In this document: in pieces, positions 18,589-28,713 of the stretch | Layout of the letters: each line of letters begins with the position of its first letter | Position numbering within the stretch: the stretch's first letter is position 1 | Assembly (NCBI GenBank): GCA_965197565.1 | Contig: CBDANK010000003.1 | Span: 1,094,143 to 1,158,142 of the forward strand | Source: G963667675 sp965197565 | Lineage (GTDB): Bacteria; Chloroflexota; Dehalococcoidia; Lucifugimonadales; UBA3495 | Reading direction: 5' to 3' | Length of the DNA: 64,000 bases | Program-made: the position numbers and the translations under genes | The notes under the pieces: generated by a model | Told to the model about the DNA's origin: nothing | The model's input: only the letters and a program-made list of their open reading frames with translations | Databases searched by the model: none

Positions 18589-19072
18589 TGTGCAGTGCCT
18601 CACCTGGGGATATCCGGACCAGAGACGCTACCGGGTTGACGAGGTTACGGTCCTGGACGTCGTCAATAACTCTCGTCATCAGGGCTTGGTAAATTCCGAA
18701 CCCCCTGCTCCTGGAGCCGGCTTCTTCTTCGAGAAAATCATTGGACGTAACGACCACCAGCATGGTTGCGGTGAGGCGGTCGGTGGTGTCCACGAACTCC
18801 CTAATACTACAGCCGCAGATATTGACTGAGGCGTTGCCGGCCGCTTTTGTAGTGGCTGTGTCGAGCCCTGGCCTGATGGCGCCGCCGCCGAGACCACGCC
18901 AGCACCGATTTGTTCGAGGAATGGGCCGCCGGATCAACCAGTACAGCAGCCGGCGCGCCTCGGAACCATTGGCAGTAATGCGCACACCGCCCGGACGCAT
19001 CTGGCCAGGAGAGGCCGCTGTCTACCGCCGGGTCTATCCGTCCGTCCCGGAAATCTCTATTCAGCGACGTGA
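18581..19072 (-). pseudogene. 3' remnant of the first gene of the ATPase-helicase operon
   Basis: The open frame 18581-19000 encodes SIREFVDTTDRLTATMLVVV and SRGFGIYQALMTRVIDDVQ, ending in TGA inside the ATG of the ATPase gene. Upstream of 19000 a different frame reads NRDFRDGRIDPAVDSGLSW, protein-like sequence that continues up to the stop codon of the giant secreted protein at 19073 and is lost there. So the 5' part is missing and what remains is frameshifted near 18990. The hydrophobic strand followed by SND resembles an AAA sensor region, but I do not recognise the family. It suggests that the giant gene or its neighbourhood was joined to a pre-existing defence operon. Confidence 0.55.
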
Positions 19073-22000
19073 CTACTGCCCCGGACCGCTAACGGTTAAC
19101 TCCAGCCGGGTGGAGAGCTTCCTGCCGTCCCCGGTACAGATTGCTCCATCGGAGGCGCAGTTCTGGGTTACAGGCAGGACCACGGTCACATCCCCGTTGG
19201 AGTCCGGTTCTACCGTGATCAGCCATCGGATGTTGCTGGGCTTGTCCAGCCGTTGGGCCTTGAGGACTTCACCCCCCGACACAGTGAATGCCAAGTCTCT
19301 GAGAGTCTTGTAGCTCAGGGGGACCTCCTCGCTGAACCGGATCTCAAAGGTGAAGGCATCCGTCCCGTTGTGGCTCTCCGTGGTGGCTTCCAGGCTAACG
19401 GTCAGCGGCGTTTCCCCCTCGGTGGTTTCCTCCGGCTCGCCGTTCTCTTCTGATTCTGCGGTCTCATCGGTGTCGTTGAAGACCTCGGTGGAATTGAACC
19501 CTGCCGCCGCGTTGCCCGCCAAGTCCCTGGTCCGGGCGGCGGCAGCGTCCGAAGGCGGCGTGTAGCTGACGACCACGACGTCCTCGGACGTAGCCGCCGA
19601 AACCAGCGTCAACACCACCGTGTCGCCGTCCACCGAAACGCTCTCCACCGCCCGCTTGGCTTCTCCATCTAGCCAGGTTGTGTCATCGCACGTGCAGGCC
19701 ACCCTCACATCGAAGGAATCCGTCGGCGGCGCAGACCCCTGGTCCAGGGCCTCGTCGTACAACACTCTCAGGGTCGCTCCGTCCACCCTGGGTCTTACCA
19801 TTTCCGGCGCCTTGGTCTCCCGGGGAGTGACGGTCTGCTCAACCGAGGGCGGGCTGTCACCCACGCCGTTGGCGGCCAGGACCCGCACGCTGTACTCCAC
19901 TCCGTCGGTCAGTCCCGTAATGGTGTGGACGGTTCCGGACGCGGTCGCCTCGGAAACGTCCGCCGGCGTGTCCCAGCTGTCTGCGCTCTCTTTCCACTGC
20001 ACCTTGTAGCCGGTAATGTCGGAGCCGCCGTCGCTGGCCGGGGCTTCCCAGTAAACGTCCAGCGCTCCGGCGTCGTGAGGGAAGACGTTTAGGTGCCCGG
20101 GCACGCCCGGCTTCGTTGCCGCCACCGTATCGGTATCCGCGCCGGTCAGGGACTCCTGGTTGTCAGCATCGTCGGTGAAGCTCACCCGCACCTTGATGGT
20201 CTTGCCTACGTCGCTGACCGGCGGCGTGTAGGCCGAGTCCGTTGCATCCTCGATGTCCGTGTCGGTGGTTCCGTCGTTGGCAATCCACTGGTAGCTGTAG
20301 GAAACATTGTCCAGCCCGTCCTCGTCGGCGATGGCCGAGGTGTCCACCGTCAGCGTCTGCCCCACCCGGGCAGTGCCAGTGATGACGGGTAGGCCAGTGG
20401 CCGGAGTGCCATCGTCTGGCGCGGCCAGTCTGACGGCGACCTCTTCCCCCTCCGACAAGTCCAGTCCCGGGTAGTTCCACTGGAACTGGAAGAGAGAGTC
20501 CCCCTCCAGGGTCGATGCGTCGGTAGAGGCGAATTCGGATGTCCCCGCCACCAGTACAAACCCGGCACTCAGCTTTGGTAACACGGAGAGAATCAGCTTG
20601 CCGTCCAGAACCCCCAGGGCCTTGACGGTGTAGCTGGCGTCGTCCAACGTGATGGTGTCGGACGAGAGAGCACCCAAGGTGTTGTTCTCCTCGCCCTGGG
20701 CGAACGAGGAATAGCCGACGAAATTCTCTCCGACCCCCACCGTGAGGGTAGCGGACCATATTGCTTCCCCCTCTGGTGTTTCACCGCCATGGCCTGGGGC
20801 GTTGGGAACGCCAAATACCCAGGGGCGGGCCTGTTTGATGGACAGAACATCGTCGCTGGTGATCTTGAACTCGATCTCCATTGCGAAGGGTTCGTCGGGT
20901 CCGGGGTTGTACAGACCCTCGAAATGGTCATGGATATCCTGGAGGTGCCGGCGCAACTGGTCAATTTGAGCATCGCTCATGAGGAGTTGTCCTGGCGGCG
21001 CCTGGTTGGAGGTCACCAGGGTGGTGTATGAACCGGACAGGTCTAACAGGATTTCCTCGGGCACCGAGTGTGCATCGGGATTGGTGACCAGGTCCTCGCC
21101 GAGTTGCGTGTTGACGTAGTAGCTCTCCTCCGTTCCGTAGATGGGGTCGAAGGTGACGGCCACGCCGTTGGCCAGCTCGTCCGAGTAGTTGGGATGCACC
21201 AGCACCCCCATGGCCGTCGCCATGTGGTCGATGCGGTGGAACTCGCGTTCAGTGAATGCCCGGAAGTTCCACAGGCTGGCCCACACCCCTTTGATGGACT
21301 TGTCGATGCCGTCCTCCTCCGTCTCCTCCGGGTCCTGGGTCTTGGAGTCGTACAGCCCGGCGCCACTGAAGCCCGGCAGGTCTTCGTTGTTCGTGCTCGA
21401 CCGGTAGCGCAGGGATTGCCCTTCGGGGTAGGTGGCGTGCATCTTCTCCAGCGCGTCGATGATCCAGTCGGGCGTCTCCCCCTTCTTGATCTTCTTGCGC
21501 AGTTTCTTGAGTTCTTTCTCCTGGGTGTCATAGTCCGACTGGAACTCCGGGTCGGCCAGCATCTCTTCGATATCGCCATAGAACCCGTTGTGATTCATGA
21601 ACTCGTCGTAGAAATAGAACGGCACCGCGAACCCGTCGGGGACGGTTCCGTCGGGAAAACCCAGCGTCCGCAGCACGGCCACGTTGGCCGCCTTTACGCC
21701 GAAGGCATTCCAGTCGTCGAAGCCGATGTCGTCCAGGTCGGTGATCTGGGTGACCGTGAGGTCCCGTTCCGGCGTCTGGGTTCCGGGAGGGCGCGAAGCG
21801 GCGAAGTAGGCCTCGACTTCGGCGGGAGTGGCGGCGCGGATGGAGTAGCCGTCCGCCGTGACGCTGTAGTGGACGTATGTGCCGATGAGATCATCGATGT
21901 CGCCGTCGTCGAGGGCGTCGCGAATGAAGGCGTTGGGGACACCGTCCTGGACGGCCCGCAGGTTTACATGGGAAAGCGGTGTCTGGGGTAAGGTGGTGAT

Positions 22001-25000
22001 GAGGCCGGCAACCCGGGAAAGCTCGTTGGGGATAGTCTCGTAGATCACCACGTCGCGCGGGTCGGGGCGTTCCTCCAGCGACATGAGCCTGAGGAAACCG
22101 TACCCCTCCCCAACGTTGAGGGGGAGGAATGGAACATCTGGCAGGATGTCCTCTCTCAACACCACATTGATCCGGGAATCATCGTAGAGGGCCCGTTCTC
22201 TGTGATAGAGCGGCAGGGCTCTCCTCGGCATCGGGTAGTAGGCAAGGTTGTCATCAAGCAGCGCCATGCTGGCCGCCAAAACCTCATACGAACGGGCCAC
22301 ATCGCCGAAGGGGTATACATCCATGGGCTGGAACTGGTAGAGGTAGACGCCCAGGGAACCATCGGGAGCAACCACATTGGGGTGGTATATGATCTCGCCG
22401 CCCATGTACCCCTGTCCCCAGAGCGGGTCCTCCCAGAGACCAATTGCATCCCCGAAATCGGGATGTAATCGGTGGGTCTCGGTGTTCATGAAATAGATAC
22501 CCATGTTGTCGGTAGCCACGCCGATAATGTAGAACTTGACAAACTCCAGGTCCTGGAGATGGCGGTGATTGGGAACGTCTCTGCCCTTGTAGGAAAGCGC
22601 CTCGAATGTCTCACGGTCGGGAATGGCCACCGCGCCATCTCGAAAAGGAACCGCCCGAGCGGGGTTCAGCGGGTTCATCCCCACCGGGTCCCCCAATTCG
22701 GTGATGTCGTCGATGCAGTCGTTATCTAGGTCGGCCGGGTCGGCGATGAGGAACTTTTCCACCCGGTAATGCTCCTTCGGGAGTGGGGACAGCTGCTCAG
22801 TCAGCGTTGTTGTGCCATCTTCGCCGAGGGTCACCGAGACCGGGAACTCTCGATCGGAGTCCAGGGCGGGCCGCACGTAGAGCACGAAATATTCCTCGGT
22901 GGTGGACTCGACGATAGCGGGAACGGCTTGTACCTCTACCGCCGTTGCCGCCGGGCCATGCTCGCCGACCGTACACGCCACGACTGATACCTTGACCGTC
23001 CTCTGACTGGTCAGCGCCTCCAGGCTGCCTCCGTCGTCATAGAACGACACCCGCACGCTAATGGTCTTGCCAAGGTCAGCGGTAACCAGGGTGTAGGTCG
23101 AAGCCGTGGCTCCTTCGATGTCGGAGAAGTTGTTCCCGTAGTGGCCGCGGACCCACTGGAAACTGAAGGCGTCATCGTCGAGCCCGTCGGGGTCGGCGAT
23201 CCCGGACACGTCCCCCGTCAGCGATTCGCCGACCTCGACGGTGCCGCTGATGACGGGCGCGCCGGTCGCGGCACGGTTGGCGGCCACCCTGAGAATCCTG
23301 TCGCCGCCGGGCGTGTTGGAGGTGGCGATGTACAGGGCCCCGTCGGGGCCGAGCACCGAGGTCCGCAGCCGGCCTTGGCTGCCGTCGAGCTCCGGAACGA
23401 CGATCTGACCCGCGAAATCGCCCAGCTCGGTGAACTCGAAGACCCGCAGCGACCTCGTCTTCAGCGTGGCCACCGCGAGTCGCCCTTCCCACTCCCCCCA
23501 TTGGAGGCCATCCAGGAAGACGGCCCCGCTGGTTGCCAGGGTGGGGAATCCCGAGGACCATCTGGCCTGCCGGGCAGATGGGAACTTCGCCAGATCGGTC
23601 ATGGGGACGCCGGCCTCGTCGTAGGAGCCCGACGATCCGCCGGCCGGGGCCGGGTCCCAGCCGAAGTTGCCGCCTGCTTTCAGCAGGTTGATCTCGTCGT
23701 CGTGTTTCGGGCCGTGCTCCACCAGCCACATCTGGTCCGTGCCCGGGCGCAGAGCCAGACCCTGGGGGTTGCGGAAGCCGTAGGCGTACACCGGCGAGGA
23801 GGCGCCGAACGGATTGCCCGGCGCCCCGGCGCCCGTCCGCGGGTCTACGCGCAGGACCTTGCCGCCCAGCGACGTCAGGTCCTGCGCGCCCGTTACCACC
23901 CGCCCGTCGCCGGTCGCGATCCATAGATATCCCTCCGGGCCGAAGAGCAGCCGGCCTCCCGAATGCCAGGGGCCGGGCCCCATCGGCATGCCCTTCACCA
24001 GGGGATCGACGACGCGTGTGGCTTCGTCGTAGTCCGCGTCGATCGTCCAGGCGATCACCTGCATCTCGCGTCCGGTGTGTCCCTGGAGCGTGTAGAACCG
24101 CCGGTTGGTCGTAAAGTCCGGGTCCACGGCCAGTGCCTGCAGACCGGCGAACCCGTCGACAAGCAGATCTCCGAGGTCCGCTGAGACCCGCTTGACGGTG
24201 CCGTCGGTCAGCCTCGCGTTCAGCACGCCGGCGCGCTGGGTGAACAGCATCGTCCCGTCGGGGGTGAAATCGATGCCCCAAGGGTGGGACAGGCCCGTGA
24301 CTATTTCCGTCACCGTCAGTTCCGGACCCGATTCGCGGGCACCTACCCCGGCGGACGAAACAGCCTGACCGGACTTGCCTGAGCCGTGCCCGTCGGTGTA
24401 CGACGCCTCGGCCTTGAGCAGCATCCCTTCGTCTTCTTCGGTTGGAACGTAGCTGTCTCCTTCGCCGTAGGCCTCGATGCGGGTCCAGACGTTTCCATCA
24501 GGAGACCTGGCCCAGCTCCACGAAACCGCGCCCGAAGACGCCGCAGGGCCCGATCCGCCGCCCTCGAGGCCGTCGGGATCGCTCAGCGAGGCGCTGAGCA
24601 CCGTCCCGACCCTCGGCCGCGCCGGGAAGAGCGAAACGGTTCCGAGCCGATCCGCCGCCTCGACCGACGGCGTGGCCTCGCTGGTCAGCGTTTCATAATT
24701 GCCACGGTCGTCGACGAACGCCACCCGCACCTTGATCCGCTTGCCCAGATCTTCGGCGACGAGCGTGTAGGAGGGCGAGCCGGTCCCGATGTTCGTCTCG
24801 GTCGCGCCGTCGACCCGCATCCACTGGTACGAGTAGGTCGCGCCTGCCAGCCCGTCGTCGTCCGACACATCGGAGACCGCCGCAGCGAGCGTCCGCTCCA
24901 CCTGCGCCGTGCCCGTGACCGTCGGCTCTCCGCCGGCCGGGTTGTTGATGAAGGAGCCGCGCACCTCGATCTTGTAGGAAAAGGCGTCGGAGGCCCATCC

Positions 25001-28000
25001 CTGAGCGGCGTCGTGAGGAGAATATGTCGCGCTTCCGTCCGCGATGGACCACCCCTCCGCGGCTCCTGCATCTTCGGAGCCGCTCGCCGTTCCACTGACG
25101 GCAATGGCGCCGGAACCGGTGACGCGGGCCCTTTCGACGACCACGAAGTAGGTCGTTTCTTTCTCGAGAACCGGGCAGGTCGTCCCCGAGGCCGGAGCGG
25201 CGAAGGTGTTCACGCTCCGCTCGGACAGGCCCGCCGGGGCGATCAGCGTGCAGAGAGCGTCGCCCGGGACGCCGCCGCCGTCCGCGTTGAGCGTCACCTC
25301 GAGGTCGGACGGCGCGGACGACGTGTCCGAAACTTCGCCGAACCCGATCCCGACGGACGCCGGCGCGTACCCGGCTTTGCTGGTCCCGGTGGTGAACGCC
25401 TGGCCCCTCTTCGCGCCGGCCGAGCCCAGGTCATGGCCGGCGTCGCCGGACTGCCCTGTGTTGCCGACCAGCACGGCGGCGGTCTCCGCGTCTTCGACGA
25501 AGGGCCGAACGACGCCGCTGATGCCACGATAGGTGTAGATCATGTCGTCGTCGGCGTCGACAACGTAGAAGGTCTCCCCGTCCGACCAGATGCCGGAGGC
25601 GTGGTCGTTGTCCTCGTGGAGCGGAAAGTCGTACCCCGCCTCGGTTCCGTCGGACAGTTTCACGCTCCGCACCGAGGCGTCGTTCGAGGCGAATCTGACG
25701 CCCCACATCGTCCGCCCGTCGGTGAACAGGCCCCTCAGCTGGCCCGAGCCGGGGAACGTCACTTTCCGGGACGTGTCCGGCCTCCCGTATTCGTCCTCCG
25801 GCGTCTCCGGGTCGTCGAACAGACGGAAGGCGTGTGCGTGCGATGTGGTGTTTGTGATCCACATGTGACGGCCGTCGGTCGCCGTGCCGCGCACGATGAA
25901 CACTCCCCCCGCGACGTTCAGGCCCCCGTAGACAAAGTCCCGGTCCTCCGCACGCGTGAAACTCGTCAGGTCGTAGCCGAAGACGTCCCGGCTGGCGCCG
26001 TCAAGGGACTCTTCGGCGACGTACAGTCGAGGGCCGTGGCCGGTGACGTAGAAGTCCTCGTCACCGAGGCTCGGAAGGTCCCAGCCGGGGTCTCGGGTCC
26101 CGTACTCGCTGACTGCAGTGCCGGGATTGTCCCAAAGCTTGTAGGCGAAGACCTTCCGGGCGCTCTCGTCGCCGACCCACAGCGTTTCGCCGTCGGACCA
26201 GATGCTCTTCGGGTCCGCGTTCTCCGGATGAAGAGCAAAGGGTCCATCCTGGATCCATTCCCTCTGAACCAGCAGTCTGCCTATCCACAAATGCATGTCA
26301 CTGCCGTGGTCGGCGCGGATGCCCGACGTGGAACCTCCTGCAGGCACGAGAAAAGCAACAGAGTCGATTGCTACGGTGACGAGATGATGCTCCCCATGCG
26401 CTTGAACCTCCACAACGTCCGAATATGAACTGCCTGATGCGATGGTGACGGTCTCGGCGGACAGATCTCCATTCAGGGCCGACAGTTCGACCTTCAGGTC
26501 GAGCGGCGTCGCGCCTTCGGCCAATCGGACCACGACCGTATCGTCTCCCCGACGCTCCAGCTCTGCCGTGAACGTGAAGGGTGCACCCGGATTGTCGCCC
26601 GCGTCGAGGTCCGTCAGTCCCGAAAGACCCTCGAAGACGCCGACCGGCAGGTCCTTGAGCTTGTTTCCCGAAAGGTCCAACTCAGCGAGACTCCCGAGGT
26701 CGGCGAACACGCCCTCCGGCAGTTCGTCTATCGCGTTGGCGGACAGGTCCAGAACTTCGAGCCTGGCGAGGTCGTCGAAAAGGCCGGCCGGAAGGTCCGA
26801 GAGCCCGTTGCCTGCGATCGACAGCGAGACGAGTCCGGCCAGATTTCGCAGCACGCCCTCCGGCAGCGTCTCAAGGCCGTTCGCCGAAAGGTCCAGTATG
26901 CTCAGTTCTTCCCCTTGACCGTCGAACATCCCATCCGGCAGTTCAGTCAAGAGATTTCCCGACAGATAGAACTCCTCCACCGCGCGGAGGTCTTCGAAGA
27001 GTCCTTCCGGAACCGTCTCGAGGAAGTTCCGGTTCAGGTCCAGGGCGCGCAGCGCGTGCAGGTCCCGGAAATCCCCGGCCTGCAGGGCCGACAGTCCTCT
27101 ACCCTGAAGGTACAGCCCGGGCGTGACGCCGGGGCCGAAGGGCTGGGAGCCAGTCCAAGTCCTGAGCCTCGTCTCGGAAGCCTTCGAGCAGTCGCCGACG
27201 CCGGTCATACCGGCGACAATGGCCGCCATCACAGAAGGCGTCCGGTCGCAGATGCCCTCGGCGCCGATCCGACCCGTCGGCTCGCTGGTAAGCGACTCAT
27301 CGTTGCCGGCGCCGTCGGTGAAGGAAAGCCTGACCTTGACGGTCCTGCCCCGGTCGCCGGGGACGATGGTGTAGGTCGAATCGGTCGCGCCCGTGATGTC
27401 CGTGTCGGCGTTCCCGTCGTTCGAAACCCATTGATATTCGAAGATGGCGGCGTCCAGTCCATCCGCGTCGGCGATGGAGCGGGTGCCCGCCGCCAGCGTC
27501 TCGTCCACCCGGACCCTGCCGATGATCGTCGGTGCTCCCGTGGCAGGATTGTTCCAGTCGTATGCGTAGAGCTTAGCGTCGTCGCGGGATGCGACCCACA
27601 TCGTGGACCCGGCCGACCAGAGGCCCTCCGTGGATTGATCGTCGGCGTCCAGCGCGAAGTCTTTGCCGGCGTCCCGGCTCCGGTCCGACATCCGGTAGGC
27701 GTACAGCTTGGCATCCCGCCAGTCCACCACCCACATGGTGTACCCATCCGACCAGATGCCGACCGGAAAGTCGTTCCCCAGGTCCAGCGTGAAATCCTTA
27801 TCGGCGTCCCTGGCCGTGGTCGCCGCGTTGTAGGCGAACAACATGTCACGGCCGGTGTCCGCCACCCACATAGTGGTCCCGTCCGACCAGATGCCCTCGG
27901 AAAATTTGTTGCCGGCGGCGGACAGCGTGTTGAAGTCCTTGCCCGGGTCCCGGCTCCGGTCCGACATCCGGTAGGCGTACAGCTTGCCGGCGGCGAAGTC

Positions 28001-28321
28001 CGACGCCCACATGGTGGTCCCGTCCGACCAGATGCCCACCGGAGAGCCGTTGGCGGCGTCCAGCGTGAAGTCTCGGCCGGAGTCCCGGCTCCGGTCCGCC
28101 ATCCGGTAGGCGTACAGCTTGTGATCCTTGAAGTCCGCGACCCACATGGTGGTCCCGTCCGACCAGATTCCGGTCGGATATCCGTTGGCGGCATCCAGAG
28201 TGAAATCGCTGCCGGAGTCCCGGCTCTGCCCCTGGACTTCCGGGGCGAGAAGCAGGGCGGCGAGGGCAACCAGTCCGGCAAGCAGCAGCAGGAGCGGCGC
28301 AAGACGCCGGTACGCGGTCAT
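19073..28321 (-). CDS. Giant secreted multidomain protein with LRR, sugar-dehydrogenase-like and dikinase-like modules
   Basis: 3,082 residues from ATG 28321 (GGGGA upstream; a TTG 21 bp earlier is an alternative). N-terminal signal peptide with a long hydrophobic core (LLLLLAGLVALAALLLAP). In order: five 45-residue repeats with IWSDGTTMWVAD (about 33-255); Ig-like domain; about eight leucine-rich repeats (about 360-580); more WSDG units; several Ig-like domains ending in V(R/K)VRVSFTDD; a PQQ-type glucose/sorbosone dehydrogenase-like propeller (about 1333-1677, GLSHPWGIDF, YGFRNPQGLAL, EHGPKHDDEINLL); a phosphohistidine segment PLSHVNL (His2118) followed by an ATP-grasp domain (SLRYRSSTNNEDLPGFSGAG, KSIKGVWASLWNFRA, FEIxF-like IEFKITSDD) in the order seen in glucan water dikinases (about 2100-2500); Ig-like, FnIII and SwmB-like domains; and a 100-residue C-terminal domain shared with the second giant protein. 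An ATP-dependent module outside the cytoplasm is odd. Intact over 9.2 kb. Confidence 0.88.
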   Translation of the reverse strand: MTAYRRLAPLLLLLAGLVALAALLLAPEVQGQSRDSGSDFTLDAANGYPTGIWSDGTTMWVADFKDHKLYAYRMADRSRDSGRDFTLDAANGSPVGIWSDGTTMWASDFAAGKLYAYRMSDRSRDPGKDFNTLSAAGNKFSEGIWSDGTTMWVADTGRDMLFAYNAATTARDADKDFTLDLGNDFPVGIWSDGYTMWVVDWRDAKLYAYRMSDRSRDAGKDFALDADDQSTEGLWSAGSTMWVASRDDAKLYAYDWNNPATGAPTIIGRVRVDETLAAGTRSIADADGLDAAIFEYQWVSNDGNADTDITGATDSTYTIVPGDRGRTVKVRLSFTDGAGNDESLTSEPTGRIGAEGICDRTPSVMAAIVAGMTGVGDCSKASETRLRTWTGSQPFGPGVTPGLYLQGRGLSALQAGDFRDLHALRALDLNRNFLETVPEGLFEDLRAVEEFYLSGNLLTELPDGMFDGQGEELSILDLSANGLETLPEGVLRNLAGLVSLSIAGNGLSDLPAGLFDDLARLEVLDLSANAIDELPEGVFADLGSLAELDLSGNKLKDLPVGVFEGLSGLTDLDAGDNPGAPFTFTAELERRGDDTVVVRLAEGATPLDLKVELSALNGDLSAETVTIASGSSYSDVVEVQAHGEHHLVTVAIDSVAFLVPAGGSTSGIRADHGSDMHLWIGRLLVQREWIQDGPFALHPENADPKSIWSDGETLWVGDESARKVFAYKLWDNPGTAVSEYGTRDPGWDLPSLGDEDFYVTGHGPRLYVAEESLDGASRDVFGYDLTSFTRAEDRDFVYGGLNVAGGVFIVRGTATDGRHMWITNTTSHAHAFRLFDDPETPEDEYGRPDTSRKVTFPGSGQLRGLFTDGRTMWGVRFASNDASVRSVKLSDGTEAGYDFPLHEDNDHASGIWSDGETFYVVDADDDMIYTYRGISGVVRPFVEDAETAAVLVGNTGQSGDAGHDLGSAGAKRGQAFTTGTSKAGYAPASVGIGFGEVSDTSSAPSDLEVTLNADGGGVPGDALCTLIAPAGLSERSVNTFAAPASGTTCPVLEKETTYFVVVERARVTGSGAIAVSGTASGSEDAGAAEGWSIADGSATYSPHDAAQGWASDAFSYKIEVRGSFINNPAGGEPTVTGTAQVERTLAAAVSDVSDDDGLAGATYSYQWMRVDGATETNIGTGSPSYTLVAEDLGKRIKVRVAFVDDRGNYETLTSEATPSVEAADRLGTVSLFPARPRVGTVLSASLSDPDGLEGGGSGPAASSGAVSWSWARSPDGNVWTRIEAYGEGDSYVPTEEDEGMLLKAEASYTDGHGSGKSGQAVSSAGVGARESGPELTVTEIVTGLSHPWGIDFTPDGTMLFTQRAGVLNARLTDGTVKRVSADLGDLLVDGFAGLQALAVDPDFTTNRRFYTLQGHTGREMQVIAWTIDADYDEATRVVDPLVKGMPMGPGPWHSGGRLLFGPEGYLWIATGDGRVVTGAQDLTSLGGKVLRVDPRTGAGAPGNPFGASSPVYAYGFRNPQGLALRPGTDQMWLVEHGPKHDDEINLLKAGGNFGWDPAPAGGSSGSYDEAGVPMTDLAKFPSARQARWSSGFPTLATSGAVFLDGLQWGEWEGRLAVATLKTRSLRVFEFTELGDFAGQIVVPELDGSQGRLRTSVLGPDGALYIATSNTPGGDRILRVAANRAATGAPVISGTVEVGESLTGDVSGIADPDGLDDDAFSFQWVRGHYGNNFSDIEGATASTYTLVTADLGKTISVRVSFYDDGGSLEALTSQRTVKVSVVACTVGEHGPAATAVEVQAVPAIVESTTEEYFVLYVRPALDSDREFPVSVTLGEDGTTTLTEQLSPLPKEHYRVEKFLIADPADLDNDCIDDITELGDPVGMNPLNPARAVPFRDGAVAIPDRETFEALSYKGRDVPNHRHLQDLEFVKFYIIGVATDNMGIYFMNTETHRLHPDFGDAIGLWEDPLWGQGYMGGEIIYHPNVVAPDGSLGVYLYQFQPMDVYPFGDVARSYEVLAASMALLDDNLAYYPMPRRALPLYHRERALYDDSRINVVLREDILPDVPFLPLNVGEGYGFLRLMSLEERPDPRDVVIYETIPNELSRVAGLITTLPQTPLSHVNLRAVQDGVPNAFIRDALDDGDIDDLIGTYVHYSVTADGYSIRAATPAEVEAYFAASRPPGTQTPERDLTVTQITDLDDIGFDDWNAFGVKAANVAVLRTLGFPDGTVPDGFAVPFYFYDEFMNHNGFYGDIEEMLADPEFQSDYDTQEKELKKLRKKIKKGETPDWIIDALEKMHATYPEGQSLRYRSSTNNEDLPGFSGAGLYDSKTQDPEETEEDGIDKSIKGVWASLWNFRAFTEREFHRIDHMATAMGVLVHPNYSDELANGVAVTFDPIYGTEESYYVNTQLGEDLVTNPDAHSVPEEILLDLSGSYTTLVTSNQAPPGQLLMSDAQIDQLRRHLQDIHDHFEGLYNPGPDEPFAMEIEFKITSDDVLSIKQARPWVFGVPNAPGHGGETPEGEAIWSATLTVGVGENFVGYSSFAQGEENNTLGALSSDTITLDDASYTVKALGVLDGKLILSVLPKLSAGFVLVAGTSEFASTDASTLEGDSLFQFQWNYPGLDLSEGEEVAVRLAAPDDGTPATGLPVITGTARVGQTLTVDTSAIADEDGLDNVSYSYQWIANDGTTDTDIEDATDSAYTPPVSDVGKTIKVRVSFTDDADNQESLTGADTDTVAATKPGVPGHLNVFPHDAGALDVYWEAPASDGGSDITGYKVQWKESADSWDTPADVSEATASGTVHTITGLTDGVEYSVRVLAANGVGDSPPSVEQTVTPRETKAPEMVRPRVDGATLRVLYDEALDQGSAPPTDSFDVRVACTCDDTTWLDGEAKRAVESVSVDGDTVVLTLVSAATSEDVVVVSYTPPSDAAAARTRDLAGNAAAGFNSTEVFNDTDETAESEENGEPEETTEGETPLTVSLEATTESHNGTDAFTFEIRFSEEVPLSYKTLRDLAFTVSGGEVLKAQRLDKPSNIRWLITVEPDSNGDVTVVLPVTQNCASDGAICTGDGRKLSTRLELTVSGPGQ

Positions 28322-28373
28322 GACTTTTCCCCGGCTAGCCAAGACTGAAAGTCGGGGGTCAACGTCAGTGTGA

Positions 28374-28713
28374 GGCCGCCATGGATGGCGGCCCCCAGCG
28401 CGAGCAGCGCAGCGACGGCTCGTGCCGTCGTTCCGTCCGCCGTCTCAGGTACATGGACCGGTCTGTCGAGCGCTATGTAAACGCCTCCTCTAGCGCGGTT
28501 GGGATTAGCGGAACCTACGCCCTCCTTCGCTGCCCGCACGTAGACTGGCGGCCTGTGATTCCGCTTATCGTGTGATTCTTCTTTACGTATTTACCCATGT
28601 AAACAGTAAGGACTCCACATCGCTTCGGTAAGTGTCAAATCACACTCTTGAGGAAGTAATTTGGAGAGGGTGTTTCTGCGACTTTTCGCTCTTGCTGGCA
28701 TAAACAAGCGCGC
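28374..28713 (-). repeat. Leader-like repeat, copy A
   Basis: About 340 bp upstream of the giant gene (first hairpin 53 bp from its ATG), similar over most of its length to 29861-30325 and 34488-34927. Conserved landmarks: hairpin 1 (GGCCGCCAT / ATGGCGGCC, 28374-28393), hairpin 2 (CGACGGC-TCGT-GCCGTCG, 28413-28430), GGGATTAGCGGAACCTACG near 28500, and TTTTCGCTCTTGCTGGCATA near 28690. The copy ends where it meets the truncated HTH gene at 28713. Placed and oriented as a 5' leader or promoter cassette for the - strand gene. Confidence 0.75.

Noticed and set aside
24386..26428. 680-codon open frame on the + strand
   Set aside because: It is antisense to the giant secreted gene; its composition is Arg/Val/Gly-rich, with no domain, and the - strand frame has clear Ig, LRR and dehydrogenase-like repeats.
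26915..28348. 477-codon open frame on the + strand
   Set aside because: Antisense shadow of the repeat region of the giant protein; the periodicity comes from the IWSDG repeats on the other strand.
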